NCBI RefSeq assembly: GCF_001640805.2
Contig: NC_066850.1
Span: 11,409,234-11,473,233 of the forward strand
Source of the DNA: Lates calcarifer
Lineage: Eukaryota > Chordata > Actinopteri > Centropomidae
Length of the DNA stretch: 64,000 nucleotides
Reading direction: 5' to 3'
The position numbers were made by a program, and so were the translations under genes. The notes beneath the pieces are model-generated. The model saw only the letters and a list, made by a program, of their open reading frames with translations. It made no database searches and was not told the origin of the DNA. Shown in pieces: positions 41,001-53,600 of this stretch. Position 1 is the first letter of the stretch; each line of letters begins with the position of its first letter.

Positions 41001-44000
41001 TCATTAAGCTAGATGTTTTTCCACTTTCAACCCTTAACCAATACGCTGTGTTATGGGTTATTCAATGGAGATCTACACATTTAACCGTATTTACACCAGA
41101 AAATCTGTATTGACCATATTGACTTTAAGTCTTCAGTGAACCATAGATAAACAATTTATATGACTATAGCTTGTGGTAAAGAGGACTAACCGCAAGGACA
41201 GTTAAGTCTTACCTCCTGTGGGCATCAGCATAAAAATAAACTTCTTGGCGTCTCTGACACTGAGAGGTGTGACTGGAACAAGACGATTAGGCTGCCAAAC
41301 TTTGATCTTACTGGAGAAGCTAATGAAGTTAAAGCGATCGCCGGGACGCAGATCCTTCAGAATGGTGAACAGAGCGTCTTTAGTCTGAGATAGAAAGAGT
41401 CACAGAGAGAAAGAGAAATAATTGATTTCAAAAAATTATAGTCAGTTGAATATGAAAATGAGCATGTCTGTTTTGCTGCCTCATTTGAGAGATTTAATTA
41501 AGGAACTCTTATGTTTTAGAATGGTGCTCTCAAACCAAAACAAAGCACTTTGAGGCACTCTTCAAGCAAAGGCATTTTGAAAAAGCCTTCAGCATATTAC
41601 TGGGGAAGTTCAATATAATATGAAATAAAAACATTTTCTAATCCCTTCAGCCATTCTGTGGGCATTTAATAGGGAGTATTACACGACAAAACCTGTTCTT
41701 TGCTGGGAGCAGGTTGTGGTGAGGGTTGCTCGCAAAGCGTTTCAGCCATTGTTGCGTTAACAAAACCAGAGGTTATAATATGCCCCCTGTGCAGCACTAC
41801 TTCAGAACAGACTGGATGTTACAGTGAGTCGCTATCGGAAAGTGCTGAGACAGTCCGACAGGGCCATGGCTAGCTGGTTAAAATGCTAACCTCTCTGGAA
41901 GCAAAACAATAGTTAACAGTGGTATTGCTTTTCACTGCTGGAGACAACTCTTGGCATATAAAGGAATGAAGTTCGATGCTGAAAGCCTTTTTTGCTTTTC
42001 ATTTCCACTTCCAGCTGAGCACTTTGTAACTTTGTTTTGAAAATAGCTTAGATAAGTTTGACTCCTAACCTCTCCTGTTCTCAATGTTTCCTTCAAATGT
42101 CTTTTGCTTTAAAGTTATATAATACATTTTTATCCACAAAATATGGCACTGGCTCATATATGTTTGTTCCAAGGGCTTTTTGATTTTTTGAACCAAACTC
42201 ATGCTTATATTGAGTTAAATATTCAAACTCAGAATGCCATTTCTTTTATGGTTACACAGTTACATCAAATCCAATAGTCTTTTAACTGGATAATCTAATC
42301 CATATTGCTCCATCCAACTTGGATGCAAACTGTAATTAAGTTCTGTGGCTCTGTAAGTATTGACAGGGGTTTGTAGCATATACAGTCTATGGTACACATC
42401 TGTTTTATATCTTGTGCCATCATATCCTTTGTGTTATATTTTGGTTTCTGTTGTGTAACCATGCGATAGTGTAAAACACTACGTAGCACTGCAGTGACTG
42501 GAAACAAACACACATAGCGTCAGTCAAACTCCCAGCCTTTTCACAAGCGGTGGCATTTTTCTCTCACACCCACTCCACCCCTTTAATCAAGCTGTGGAGG
42601 GTGGTGTTAATAATGTTGAAAACTAGTGTCAGGAATAATTAACAGCTATTCGTCTGAATGAGTTTTTTTTTAACTGTCATGCAAAGAAAAACCTGTCTCT
42701 CTTTTTAGCTTCACTTTGGTTATGCATCTGTTTGTGTATTCAGTGGGTTTTGAATGACTTCCATGTGCCATTCTTCAGTCATCTTTGCATTGATGATAAC
42801 ACAAAAATCCATCCAAAAATCAACCATTTTCTGAACATAAGAGCTGTTTCCCCCTGCATTAGTTTGATTTTCACCCCATCAGCTCAGAAAATTGGGCGTA
42901 TTACCATAAAACTTGCTGCATTAATTGACTTTTGCTCAAAGATGTCTTCCTACTTTTCTATCTTGGAGCTTCACAGTCTCGGCATCTCCAGATCTGCAGC
43001 CCCTCTGCGTGGGTGTGATATATAATTTGGCGCTGGGGGGTTTATAGATGACTCTATGGGCTGTATACAGCAGGGGTCAGAACCACAGACTGACCTACAC
43101 TGAAACCCTCTATTGTGAAGCCACATCAAAACACACTTGTTGTTCTGTTCCATGTGGTCCAGTGGGGGCTGGCGATGAGTGAGGGGGGTGAATCAAGGGG
43201 TCGAGGTTGCTGCTGTCTACAAAGTTCCATTACCCCATTGAAAATGACCTTCCTCCCTCACAGCATGGCCTTGTGCTGTATGTTTCCACTTTTCTTTCTC
43301 ACTGAAAATCTGTTTTTCAGTTTTGTTCCTCTTTTCTGTTTCTGCACTCTTTGCTCATGGCAGCTGCAGGGATCAGCTCTGAGTCTGGCAGAGGGGATTA
43401 CCGTGCTATTACAGATGGAGGAAAAGGTCTGATATTGATATTCCAGTGTGGGAGTGAGGAGGTGGGGAGTCAAGTTTCTGGTCCAATATAGCCTTTGAAA
43501 TTTCTGCTTGAAAACACTGTAAACTGCTCTGTACTGGAGGCACGACTGTCTGAAAATTCATCAGATTTTCCCTGACGCACTCCAGAAAAATAAAAATAAT
43601 TTCATATCATGCACTTCTGCTCCAAGTGTGAAACTTTTTAGCTGCAGGTAAGGTAACATTTTAATGTGAAAATACACCAAATTTATCAGCCTAAATCCCA
43701 CACAGTCAAATTTATATCCCATTTTATCCCTTTTACTAGTAACACTGATGTTATTCCAAAGCCATAGTTTGTCAGACAGACATTTGCTCAAGTCAAGGTC
43801 TGCTTTCTGTTTTTTCCAGAGTGTTCGACTGCATCTCTTAGTTTTAATTAACAGGTGGATTTTAATCAGAATGATGAAGACCAGGACATGACGGACAGAA
43901 GGTCCTGAAAAAGCTAATAAGTGGACCTTTGTCGAGAAGGAACTTTCATGCTCGGTATCACAATTAACATTCTGTTGCTTAATCTTAAGTGTGTTAATGC

Positions 44001-47000
44001 TGCATAATTACACAATTAAAAGCACATTTTATTTTATCTTGTTTGTCTTCTGGGACAATCTCAGATGTTTCCCATGAACATCTGAATGCACCTTAATGAG
44101 ATGTGATGATAAATTCATCAAAAATTAAAGGCAATAGAATGATAACTGTGATGAACTGCCAAAAGTAAGTGTCATATTTCTGCAGCTTTAATGTAATATA
44201 ATACTGACATAATCAGACACTTATGGTTGCCATAATGGAGGGAAAAATCCATTAACTAAAGACCTGAGCCTAAGCCTTAAAAAAACATCCTAAACTTTCT
44301 CATCTGTAGGAGTAGAAACCCTAGAGGACATTTGATATCACCTCACAGGATGTGTAGGTAATTAAACAATTGCTAACACATTTGCTGCAGCTTTAATTCA
44401 ACAGCCGTTTTCTAGATTTCCACTGAGCTCATACTTCTTTACCTGTCTAATCTTGGTCCCCAGCATGGAGGCGCTGGTGTCGATCACAAACACCACATTC
44501 TTGGGTACAACAGGCAGGTCTTTGGGAGCAAAGTAGTGGACAAAATGTCCATTTAAAACCTGGAAAAAGAAAGGAGTTTAAAGACACGAAGGAGGCGGTG
44601 AGATTGGTTTCAGTGGTAGTGTGTGATTGTGATTGAAAGCTGTTTTGGAGACAGACAGAAGAGTTTGGCAGCGGAGTGAAGCTGGTGGCAAGAAGCTAAG
44701 AGAAACGAATGAGTAACAGGTGGTTGGGTAAGTGTGTGGAGCTGGATGAGAAACTTGTGTGCACACACACACAGTCTGGTTTTCTTTATCAAAACCTTTA
44801 CTCATGTCTGTTCATTTTTGTGTGTTAAAACAGATTGTTGTTGATGTCACCTGAATGTCTCCTATCCCCATGTCTCTTTGGACGTCATAGCGGACCACAA
44901 AGTCTCCCAGGATGCCGTTGGTCGTGATCTTGGCCTGCTGGACGATGTTGGGGCTAAAGGTGATCTTGCAGACGTTCTTTTCATTTTTGATCACGGTGGT
45001 TATGGGAGGCTCGGGATTTGCTGGAGCACAAAGGGAGGAAGTGTATTTGTGTTTTAACTGGATTGAGAACTGAAATGAGGAAAGTGGCCGTGACCTAGGA
45101 GCGGATATAAACTGGTGCCAGGGCACTCTTAAAATTATATCTATACTTTTTATGAGCCAAATACAGACAAATACAGTTTAAAATGAATTGAAAGTGTTTA
45201 GATTTTGTATTCTTATCTAAATCCTATATTTATAAAGAAAACTTTATGATATTTAGATTTATTTACACCCCTTTATCCACAAAAAAGCAAAATAAGGAAG
45301 AAAAATATGCAAAATATGAAATATATGTTGTCATTTACTGATAAAGACTGAGATTATTAAGATGTTATCTGTAAACCTGGTATCTTGGGTGCATTAGGTG
45401 CATTTGCAGTGTTGCTCCTCCCGTTGCGGAGTGGCAGCACCTCCAGGTCTGTGATTAGGGAGTGGTCGACGATGGTGATGTCCAGGCTGAGGCGGCTGAC
45501 CAGCTGCAGCGGGCGCAGGCTGGTTACATGCTCGTAGCGTCCCAGGCGGCGCTGCAGAAGCTCCTCGTAGGTGAGCAAGAAGACAGCCCTGTTCCTACCC
45601 GGTATATTAACCGCCATCCTGAACACCTCCACCTCCGGCTCAGGACTGGAGAGGAGAGAGGAGGAAACAGTGGGAGAAACTGGTCACTGGAGAGTGTTGA
45701 TGAGGAATAGAGGTATTTCAGCTGTAGTTTCTCTGCATTTACCTACTTATTTACCAGTGGTAATTACCCAACAATATACAATAATTAACCAAATATTTCC
45801 CTGGTAAATACTTAGTAATTAGGTGACTGTAAAAAGGAGGGTTTACCTCTTTTTTCACAATCCAACTCTTTGATTTTAGTATTTTGACTTTAGTCATTAT
45901 TGTATGGATTTTATGTTTTGCTTTAATGACCAGGCCTCTCTTCAAATCCCTCAAAGATGAAATCAAACAGAAGCTGAGAGAGCAACAGCTGTAAACAGAA
46001 GAGAAACACTGGAGTAATTAAAAAGAGGTGGAGAGCTGTAGAGAGAGGTGGAGCAGTGAAGTCAAGAGTCCAAGTGGTGATATCATGAATGTGGAGAAGC
46101 ACTGCTTCTGTCTAATCTTCCACTGCTCTGCTGCTCCGTCCTTCACGGCGGAGTCAGTGAATCACAGCATCTCATTTAATCGAATGTCACTTTTCATGTG
46201 ACGGCTGGAAACGTGATGTCACTTCTTCCGTGTGTCACTAGATTTATGTGACATTTTGTTTGTCTCTGGAGCAATGATCCTGCAGCCCAGTCACACACTA
46301 ACACACACTCGCTCTTTGTGGCCGCCCAGTTGTGGTGAAATAGGTTTTAGTCGGGATATTATCAATCTGTGTTTGCAAAATAGGAACATTAGAGGGAGCG
46401 AGCGCTGCTGTGTAATTAGGAGGCGACACCAGACCATAGGTGTGGCCGCATATGCACAAACACACACACACACACACACTCTCAGGTTTCTCTTACCTTG
46501 CGTCACCTGACTCTTTGTTTCTGGGTTTGCCGTTGTCCTGTTTGACCCTCTTTTCCTTCGGCCTGACCTCACTCTGGTAGACGCGCCCTCCAATGATCCT
46601 GGTTCATGGGGTCAAAAGTCGAGGATTAGAGTCGGCTCTCATATTCAGGACCTCCTATTGTCACTGTTCAACTGGGTTTTCTCTCACAAAAGCCTGAATT
46701 TGTGGGCACAAAATCCTGTTGTTTCCTGTTTAATGGGCACCAGTCCTGTATGTGAATGAACTATATGGCCACTGTGTGTGTTAACAGCAGAATAAAAGTT
46801 TCTTGTCTCCTCGCTAGCATCTCCATAGCAACTGAAACATCATAAAACCATCCAGCCACTAAATCCTGTAAGTTTGTTTCATAAAACACCTTTCAGAGCT
46901 TCTACATCTGTTTGGATTGACCGACGACTGACATGGACGATGTTGTTGTTTGTTGTTTTAGTCCTAAAGGGAAGTTCTGCTGCAAAATTTGAAACTTTTC

Positions 47001-48722
47001 TGGTATTTATCACTTGGCCTCTGCTTTCCAACTTAATGATGATCTATTCATCACAGAACTGGAGACTGGCTGTCAGTGTGGTGATTTCTAAAACTTGCCA
47101 AACCTCACTGGTCATTGGTCATATCCGCATGAATGACAATAATTATCTTTATGGGAAGCAATTTAAATAGTTACTGTAGGGCAGTGGTTCCCAATCTGTG
47201 GGTCCAGCCCCTTCTGGGGTCTTGAGATAAATCTGAGGGGTCAGAAGATGATGAAAAGGAAAAGACAGAAATGGAAATATTCTGATTTTTTCTGCAATAT
47301 TCTTCTCTATCACCCCATCAAGAACCTCATCAGGCTCAAGTGACATTTCCTCATTTCAAAGGGTCACAAGCCAAAAAACGTGGGAACCACTAACACAAAT
47401 TTTGTGTCTTTATGTTTGTTTCCCTTATAGAAGTCTTTCAAACCCAAACTCAGTTATATTGAAACAATAGTTTCTCCTATTATATATAAAGCTTCCAGGC
47501 GACATTAACTCTCTATTTATTCTTTATCTTATCATGATTTCAGGCCCATTATCTCTAAGTTCTCCCTGCCGCTCAGTTGAGCTGCAGGACTCTTACATGG
47601 TGAAGTTGGAGACGTAAGCGTCAGCGGGGATCTGAAACTGGAAGACGCCCTCGGTGGCTGCGGAGTGTCGGTTGAGCATGGCGCAGTACACCGCGGTGAA
47701 GGCATAGCGGGAGATGATGGTGGTCTTGACGGAGAGTTCCTGGATGTGAGGTTTGGTCTCCTGCAAAAGAAAAACATTCAAACACAATGACTGCAAAACC
47801 ACTAACATGTAAATATAACCCGGACTTGTGCCGTTGACGCTAAATTTGGCACGACTTTATGCGCCCACCCTGTTGTGCGTGATGATAGTGACCTACAGTA
47901 TTTTTGTTTTGTTTATCGGCGTAGATAACTGGAAAACTGGGCTTCCCTGTAGTTACAACAACCAAACAGTCAGTGGAATGTGTTCCCATGAGCTCTGATC
48001 CAGCACATTACAGCTCCTCTGGCACATCTGCGCGCTTGGCTGATCTCTGTGCGTCACACCCAAAGCGCGCAAGTTTAGGATGACAAAATTCACTTCTAGA
48101 TCATTTAAAGTAGGCCATGCATTCTGGATCACTGTCAACAATACGAATCTCTGTTTAAACGAGCGTTTTCTTAATGTGAGGTAGGTCCGTTTTTCTACAA
48201 CCAGAAACTCATAAACTCGTTGACAGATCACAAGATATCAATATTTATCCTCTGCGCCAAATTATCAGACCTACGACACCAGGCTAAAACAGGGAGCTGC
48301 GTCTTATTCTTGTAAATAAACCTCTTGAAATTTCGATTTTCATCCTTGCTTTCCATTAAAATCATATTTAAAGTGCGCAAGAATTCCTTTGGTTTCATGA
48401 CTCACGACTTTAATCTCTAATATAAATGAACAAAAATAGATTAAACACTCAAACGTGGTCTTTGCAGGAAATTAGACATTACCTTGGTTAATATGGTTTT
48501 CACCTGTCGAGGGACCCTGCGCGGTGCCTGTGGGCGCAAGAAAAACCGTCAAATGAGGAAATCCTAACACTAGCATGTGCTGCACCTGGCGTCTTTCAAA
48601 TATCTTACAATGTCTAAATCAAAGTCTGATAAGTCGGAGTCAATGTCATCTTCAAGCTGGGGTTCCTTCAGTTCTCCCAGGGCGCTCGCGCTGACGCACA
48701 TCAGTAAAGTCAACAGCAGCAT
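35048..48722 (-). CDS. itih5: ITIH5, inter-alpha-trypsin inhibitor heavy chain 5 (contains two apparent 1-bp frameshifts)
   Basis: Exons on the minus strand: 48722-48609, 48527-48483, 47760-47597, 46598-46497, 45645-45377, 45020-44851, 44559-44443, 41384-41213, 40878-40568, 39315-38707 (3' end uncertain), 37846-37793, 36967-36851, 36768-36391, 35307-35048. All junctions keep phase except for one extra base in each of the exons at 40.8 and 39.1 kb. With these set aside the protein is about 959 aa (human ITIH5, 942). It has a signal peptide ([16 protein letters not shown]), the VIT domain ([12 protein letters not shown] ... [14 protein letters not shown]), a von Willebrand A domain with the metal site VIDTSASM (DxSxS) and [12 protein letters not shown], then [11 protein letters not shown] before the C-terminal ITIH domain ([15 protein letters not shown]). 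Heavy chains are secreted and transferred at DPHF to hyaluronan. The exon 5 donor is GTTTAC, a weak site. ITIH5 rather than ITIH1-4 is supported by [23 protein letters not shown] and the location. Confidence 0.92.
38569..38706 (-). other. itih5: Ambiguous exon end and linker of itih5
   Basis: The exon can end at 38707 (CTGCCAG|GTGACA, phase 1, fits the exon at 37846). Its frame stays open through 26 more proline/lysine-rich residues to another strong donor, TTG|GTGAGG, at 38628, in phase 2. A further segment, 38594-38569 (VSEKSFTT, then the donor ACAG|GTAAAC), also fits the next exon in phase. It is separated from the 38628 donor by only 33 bases. Confidence 0.4.
39148..39149 (-). other. itih5: One-base insertion (frameshift) in itih5 exon 10
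   Basis: The frame [20 protein letters not shown] is followed by PGHR, while the frame one base on reads [19 protein letters not shown]. The family has LHVEVTASN here. GTTCCAGGTC instead of GTTCAGGTC accounts for it, with an extra C. The incoming frame and the long downstream frame differ by exactly one base. Confidence 0.82.
40864..40864 (-). other. itih5: One-base insertion (frameshift) in itih5 exon 9
   Basis: The exon opens in frame as GTNID, then reads out of frame. One base later the expected [14 protein letters not shown] and [17 protein letters not shown] follow. The exon is 311 bases, but flanking phases (1 in, 2 out) require 310. The surplus base is within ATCGATCGG on the coding strand. 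Read literally, the vWA domain stops about 70 codons into this exon, near residue 455. Confidence 0.85.
41690..41990. repeat. Second, diverged copy of the 29.6 kb MITE
   Basis: GCAAAACAATAGTTAACAGT, CTCTTGGCATATAAAGGAAT and GTTCGATGC follow the same order and spacing as in the element at 29566-29968. The ends are worn. It lies in the largest itih5 intron (41385-44442), where I see no other gene. Confidence 0.65.
47182..47392. mobile_element. hAT-type MITE (CAGTGGTTCCCA ends)
   Basis: CAGTGGTTCCCAATCTGTGG at the left and the reverse complement TAGTGGTTCCCACGTTTTTT at the right are terminal inverted repeats of the CAGTGGTTC (Charlie-like hAT) type. About 211 bases, no coding capacity, in itih5 intron 3. 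Confidence 0.75.
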
Positions 48723-50604
48723 CTTTCAGTCCTGCTCGGTTAAAACTCAAACAGATGAATGGGACATTATTTCCAGCGCGCAGCGTTTCCGAGTCTCCGT
48801 CTGTCCAGATCTGAGTGACCGGACAGAGAAGTGACACCGTCTGGAGAAGAAAAAAAAATCCGCCCACCCACCGGAGGAGAGAGATGCAGTGTGTTCTTAG
48901 TCCCGCTCTGGAGTGAGTGGCAGTTTGTGCTGGTGCTGGTGCTGCTGCCTTTAGGGAACGTCGGAATATTCCCAATTACAACTAAAGGTCCGAAAAAGGA
49001 GCAGATTTAAACAGAAAAGCATCCAAGTGTTTCACTTTGAAGATGATGACTGCAATTGTTTAATCCCACAAGCAAACTATTAGATTCTCCTCTAAAAGAT
49101 TTTGAGTAGTGAATGACGCCTTCATCACTTGTATTAAGACATATTTGCCTTTTTGACACTAAGTGAGAAATGGAAGCCATTGGAAAGGAAAATATGCCAC
49201 ACATGTAGCACTTACTATCACCATTGGATGGCTGACATGAACCTAGAAGTCATGAACGGATGGAAAACTTGCTGTGTATTATTGTATTATGATGCTGTTA
49301 ATATGTAGGCCACTGTATGTTTTATTCTTCTTTTTTCATTTAACATTAACACAATTGAATTAAATCATCATCTAACCATAAAGACTAATCAAAAGATCTC
49401 AAATAGAATAAAAGGTTTTTATGTTGTGTTTTCCAAAGCTCAGACTGAGCATGTTCAAACATCTAAAATTCATTTACATAGTATATACCCAGAATGCTAC
49501 GCCTACAGTGCAGGGGTTATCCTAGTGCTACTAATGATGGACAGAAGAAGTCCAAACACTCAGCTTCTGGGTTCACACAACTGGTTCAGGTGGTGTTGGT
49601 TTGACTTGATTCAAGATAGACAGGTGCACAAAACATCGGAGTGCTGCTCCACAGTAAAGAACAGTAAAGAGCGCCCTGTGCATGTTCCTATAGTAGGGTT
49701 ACAATATACGATCATTCATTTTTAATTCATTTTAAATTAGAGGCTATAATATCGTCTGGAATAGTACTGTGAGGCATGATGGATTTGACACAGGAGCTAG
49801 AGTTTACAAGAGGCACTTGAAGGCAGCATGCCAGTTCCACAAAGTATAGTGAGCTAATAATCAGTGAAATTAATTTGCAAAGTTTATTTTAAACCACATG
49901 TGACAAGCCTTATAAACAAAACACTGACACACTACAGCACTCAGCTAAATATTAAGAAGGGGTGAGGGGGTTCTTATCTTTGTTACCCCCTGTTATTCAC
50001 ACTTTGCCTTTACATTACATTACAGTGCAAAAAGCCATAATTTCATACCTTCTTTGTTTTGTTTTTACTGAAATAGTAGAGGTAAAGGCTTCAGCCGTTA
50101 GGCTTACTTTGGCGCCATCTTGTGGGCATTAGGCAACATTGCATGTTTCTCATGTAAGGGTGGATATGTATCATGTTCATCTTTGCATCTTTATGCTCTA
50201 CACAGACTTTTAAAAAACAGCTAACTCTGTATCAGAAACACATCAGAATGATATTTGGCCAAACAAGCACAATGGATGGTCAGATTGTGACTTTGAATAT
50301 CAGAGTACCAGATCTTTAAATCAATCTGTCTGCCTGTTTAATCTATGCATGAGTCAAATCTGTCCTATTTACCCTGCCCACACTGCAGGTCAAGTTTCAA
50401 AGTTTCCTTCTCATCTTTGGGTTACATGAAACACAACAAATATTGACTGGAGCTGGGAGTTGATCAGTCCAGTGGATTTTAACCTTCAGTTTTAAGCTTG
50501 GCTGTGGCTCCCTGCAGAAGCGGCGTTTGTCTCCCATTGCTCTGTGTTTTTTTTTATGTATGTGTGTGAGAGTATGTGTGTTTGAGCCCCACAGGCCGGG
50601 AAAA
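48723..50604. promoter_or_regulatory. Shared upstream region of itih5 and itih2
   Basis: The two heavy-chain genes are divergent with 1.9 kb between start codons. Both promoters must lie here. I see no strong CpG island. There is no recognisable gene or repeat, only AT-rich sequence. Confidence 0.4.
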
Positions 50605-53600
50605 ATGAGGCGTCTGCTGCTGCTGCTTCTGGGGCTCCTGCTCCTCCACCAGGGCCGCTGCTTTGAGTTTGTGATAGATGGAGAATGGGAGGATGAGACA
50701 GTGAGTTGGAGGGTGTTCACAGGGACTGGGGTCAAAATCTCTGAAAATCTCTGTTTATGGCTTTTTTTTAACCAACTGTACAGGCTGATATTGAAATATC
50801 AAAGTGAGGATCAAATTGAAAAGTGAATTCAAAAAGAAAATTTTATTGTAAGAGCAGTAGATTGTAGGTATATATTGTGTATATATTAGGTTGTTAAATC
50901 TAAATGTTTGCCCTGAAGGAAATAACTGCCCTGAAGTCTATAATTAAAAACTCACTTTTGTATGGCAGACAACTGATTTTTCATCATGCATGTTACTTTT
51001 TGGTCTTATTTTCCCCATCTTTTACCTAAATGCTTTTAATCACTCAAATATACAAAAGTAACTACTCCCTGAATTGTTGCAGGGATATGCTTGACATTTA
51101 AATCTGATTTTCATTATTGGTACAAAAATCTTTCTCATGTATTTATTAGTTTTTGAAATTAAATCTAGATGTTTTCCTTGACATTTGACCCTTAACACTC
51201 ACTTAGAAATTTGTCTTTATGCATCTGAAGCTAAATGTTTCATTGTTGAGTCAATATTTTTGTTTGTGCTTTGTTGATCACATTTTTTTCCATCATTAAT
51301 ATGCTGAACCTTATGCATATATTAGTTTTTGAAATTAAATAAAAATGCTTGCCCTGATGTTTGACTTTTCAGATTAACTTTAAAAATAGTTTTTGTGCAG
51401 CGGGGACATTTTTAAATCTGAAAGTTCTGCCCTGACCTTTGACGTCACTTAAAAACTCACTATTGTATTCTGGACAAGTCTCTGTAAATGCGATATAAAT
51501 CACAAGGATAGTCCAAGCAACTTTTTCTTGAAATGTTTTGTTCACTTCATCAGATTAAATCAGATGAAGGATTAATTTTGACTTTTATCCAAAACTCTCT
51601 TTCTTCCACCAGTTACATGTACGGGATCACCGGGAGAGACACAAGGTGAGATCTTCTGATCTCTGAGATCAGCCAGACTTTTGTCATTTCTGAACATGTC
51701 TAATTGTGAATTGGCGCTATATAAATAAAATTTGACTTGACTTGCCTTGATTTGACTTAAAACAGAGCTTGAATTCTGAGTTTGCTTTTCTCATTGATTG
51801 AACCGTGGAACGCATCTTAGTGATTGCACAAACGCAAACAAGACATCACCAAACAAACTGCCTCTGATCTTGGTTGTAATCCTGCATCATCTCCAATTTA
51901 ATAACATTTTTTTAAATAATCTCCTCAGAGAGTAGATTAAGACAGTGTGAAGCTGATGACTTCTGTGTATGTGTGTGTTTCAGAGAGCGATATTGACCAG
52001 CGAGGAGCAGGAAGACTTTGAAGTATGACTCTTGGCTTCTTGTTTGAGTATTCTCCACTGTGACAGAGTTTAACCTTATCTACTAATCAATTTGCTGTTG
52101 TTTGAAGAGATTCCCATGACTGACGGGTTATTGACTTTGTTCGTTGTTAATCCTGCTCTGCTTCCCTTTTCTGTCTGTCTTTCTTTACCTGAGGAATCAA
52201 ATCAGTGGACAGTCATGTACATTTGGCTACATTATTTGTGGTTTTATCAAGCCTATAATTTTTATATCATCTCAAACTGTAACAAAATGTTTATGATTAA
52301 AATTCAGCTTCTTCTAACCCTAACCTCACAACTTAGACTAGAGTAAACAAAGAATATCTAATAACCTATGTAAATTTCTTTTGTTAAAAAGCTGTTTTTT
52401 AAGGATAAGAATCAAATCTAGTCATAAGTTTTCTGCATGATAATCCAATCTATATATTCATGTAAATTCATGTAAACATTATTTCAATCTGTGTATTAAA
52501 GGTTTCTGAAAGATTTAATCCCTTAACCTACTAATGGAACCAACCTTACACACTTAAAACTGGAATTAGAAATTCAAACTCAAGGCCATACTTAGTGCAT
52601 ATTGTGCAATCAAGACCACCTTAGTCAAATTCAAGTCAAGACCAGTTCTAGTTGTTTGTGGTACACAGTAGGAAACAATTTAGAGTAAGGCATCTCTAAA
52701 AAATGCTGAGATAGGTGGGAAAAAGTAGAGTCATTGTCATAAAAATCATAAAAGGAATCAAGTCCCAAAACCCAGAGACAAGAGAAGTGCAGGTCAGAGA
52801 TATAAAGGATTCTAAGAGACAACTCATAAATGTCAGAGAAGACCCCTAGATCCTTGTGCTGTCTGTTTACCGACTGTACAGGCCATCCGTGGAGATGACA
52901 TCACTGTCAGGAGCTACAAGGTTGAGAGCCGCATCACGTCCCGCTTCGCCCACACCACTGTCAGGAGCTCGGTGGTCAACTCGGGCTCCAAAGCTCAGAG
53001 CATCGGTTTCAACGTCCAGATCCCCAAACGAGCTTTCATCACCAACTTCACCATGTGAGCCCAGGTCCATACAATCCGAAACACTCACTCAACAGAATGA
53101 GTACCACTCTAACTTTTCACTTCTTCTAATGCAGGAATGTGAATGGGATAACATTTGTGGGCTCAGTGAAGGAGAAGACAGTTGCCAGGAACCTGTACGC
53201 TCAGGCCAGAGCCAGAGGCAAGGCAGCAGGCATTGTCAGGTATTGGACCAGCCACCTGGGTTAAAATCCTCAATTGAGCTCAACAGCTCCATAAAGACTG
53301 AAATATTTCTGCTTTACAGGGCTAATTCCCAGGATATGGAGACCTTTAAGACAGAGGTCCATGTTCCTCCCGGCAGTAACATTGAGTTTGAGCTCCATTA
53401 CCAGGAGATGATGCACAGGAGACTGGGTTTCTACGAGCACTCTCTGTACCTGCAGCCTGGGAGGCTGGTGCCACAGTTCCAGGTGAATATATCAGGACAT
53501 ACATGAGTTTCTGCATTCTTGTGCATGTTCTTGCATTCGTCCCTGACCTGGTTTCTCTTTAAGGTGGATGTGTACGTCTTTGAGCCAAAGGGGATTTCCA

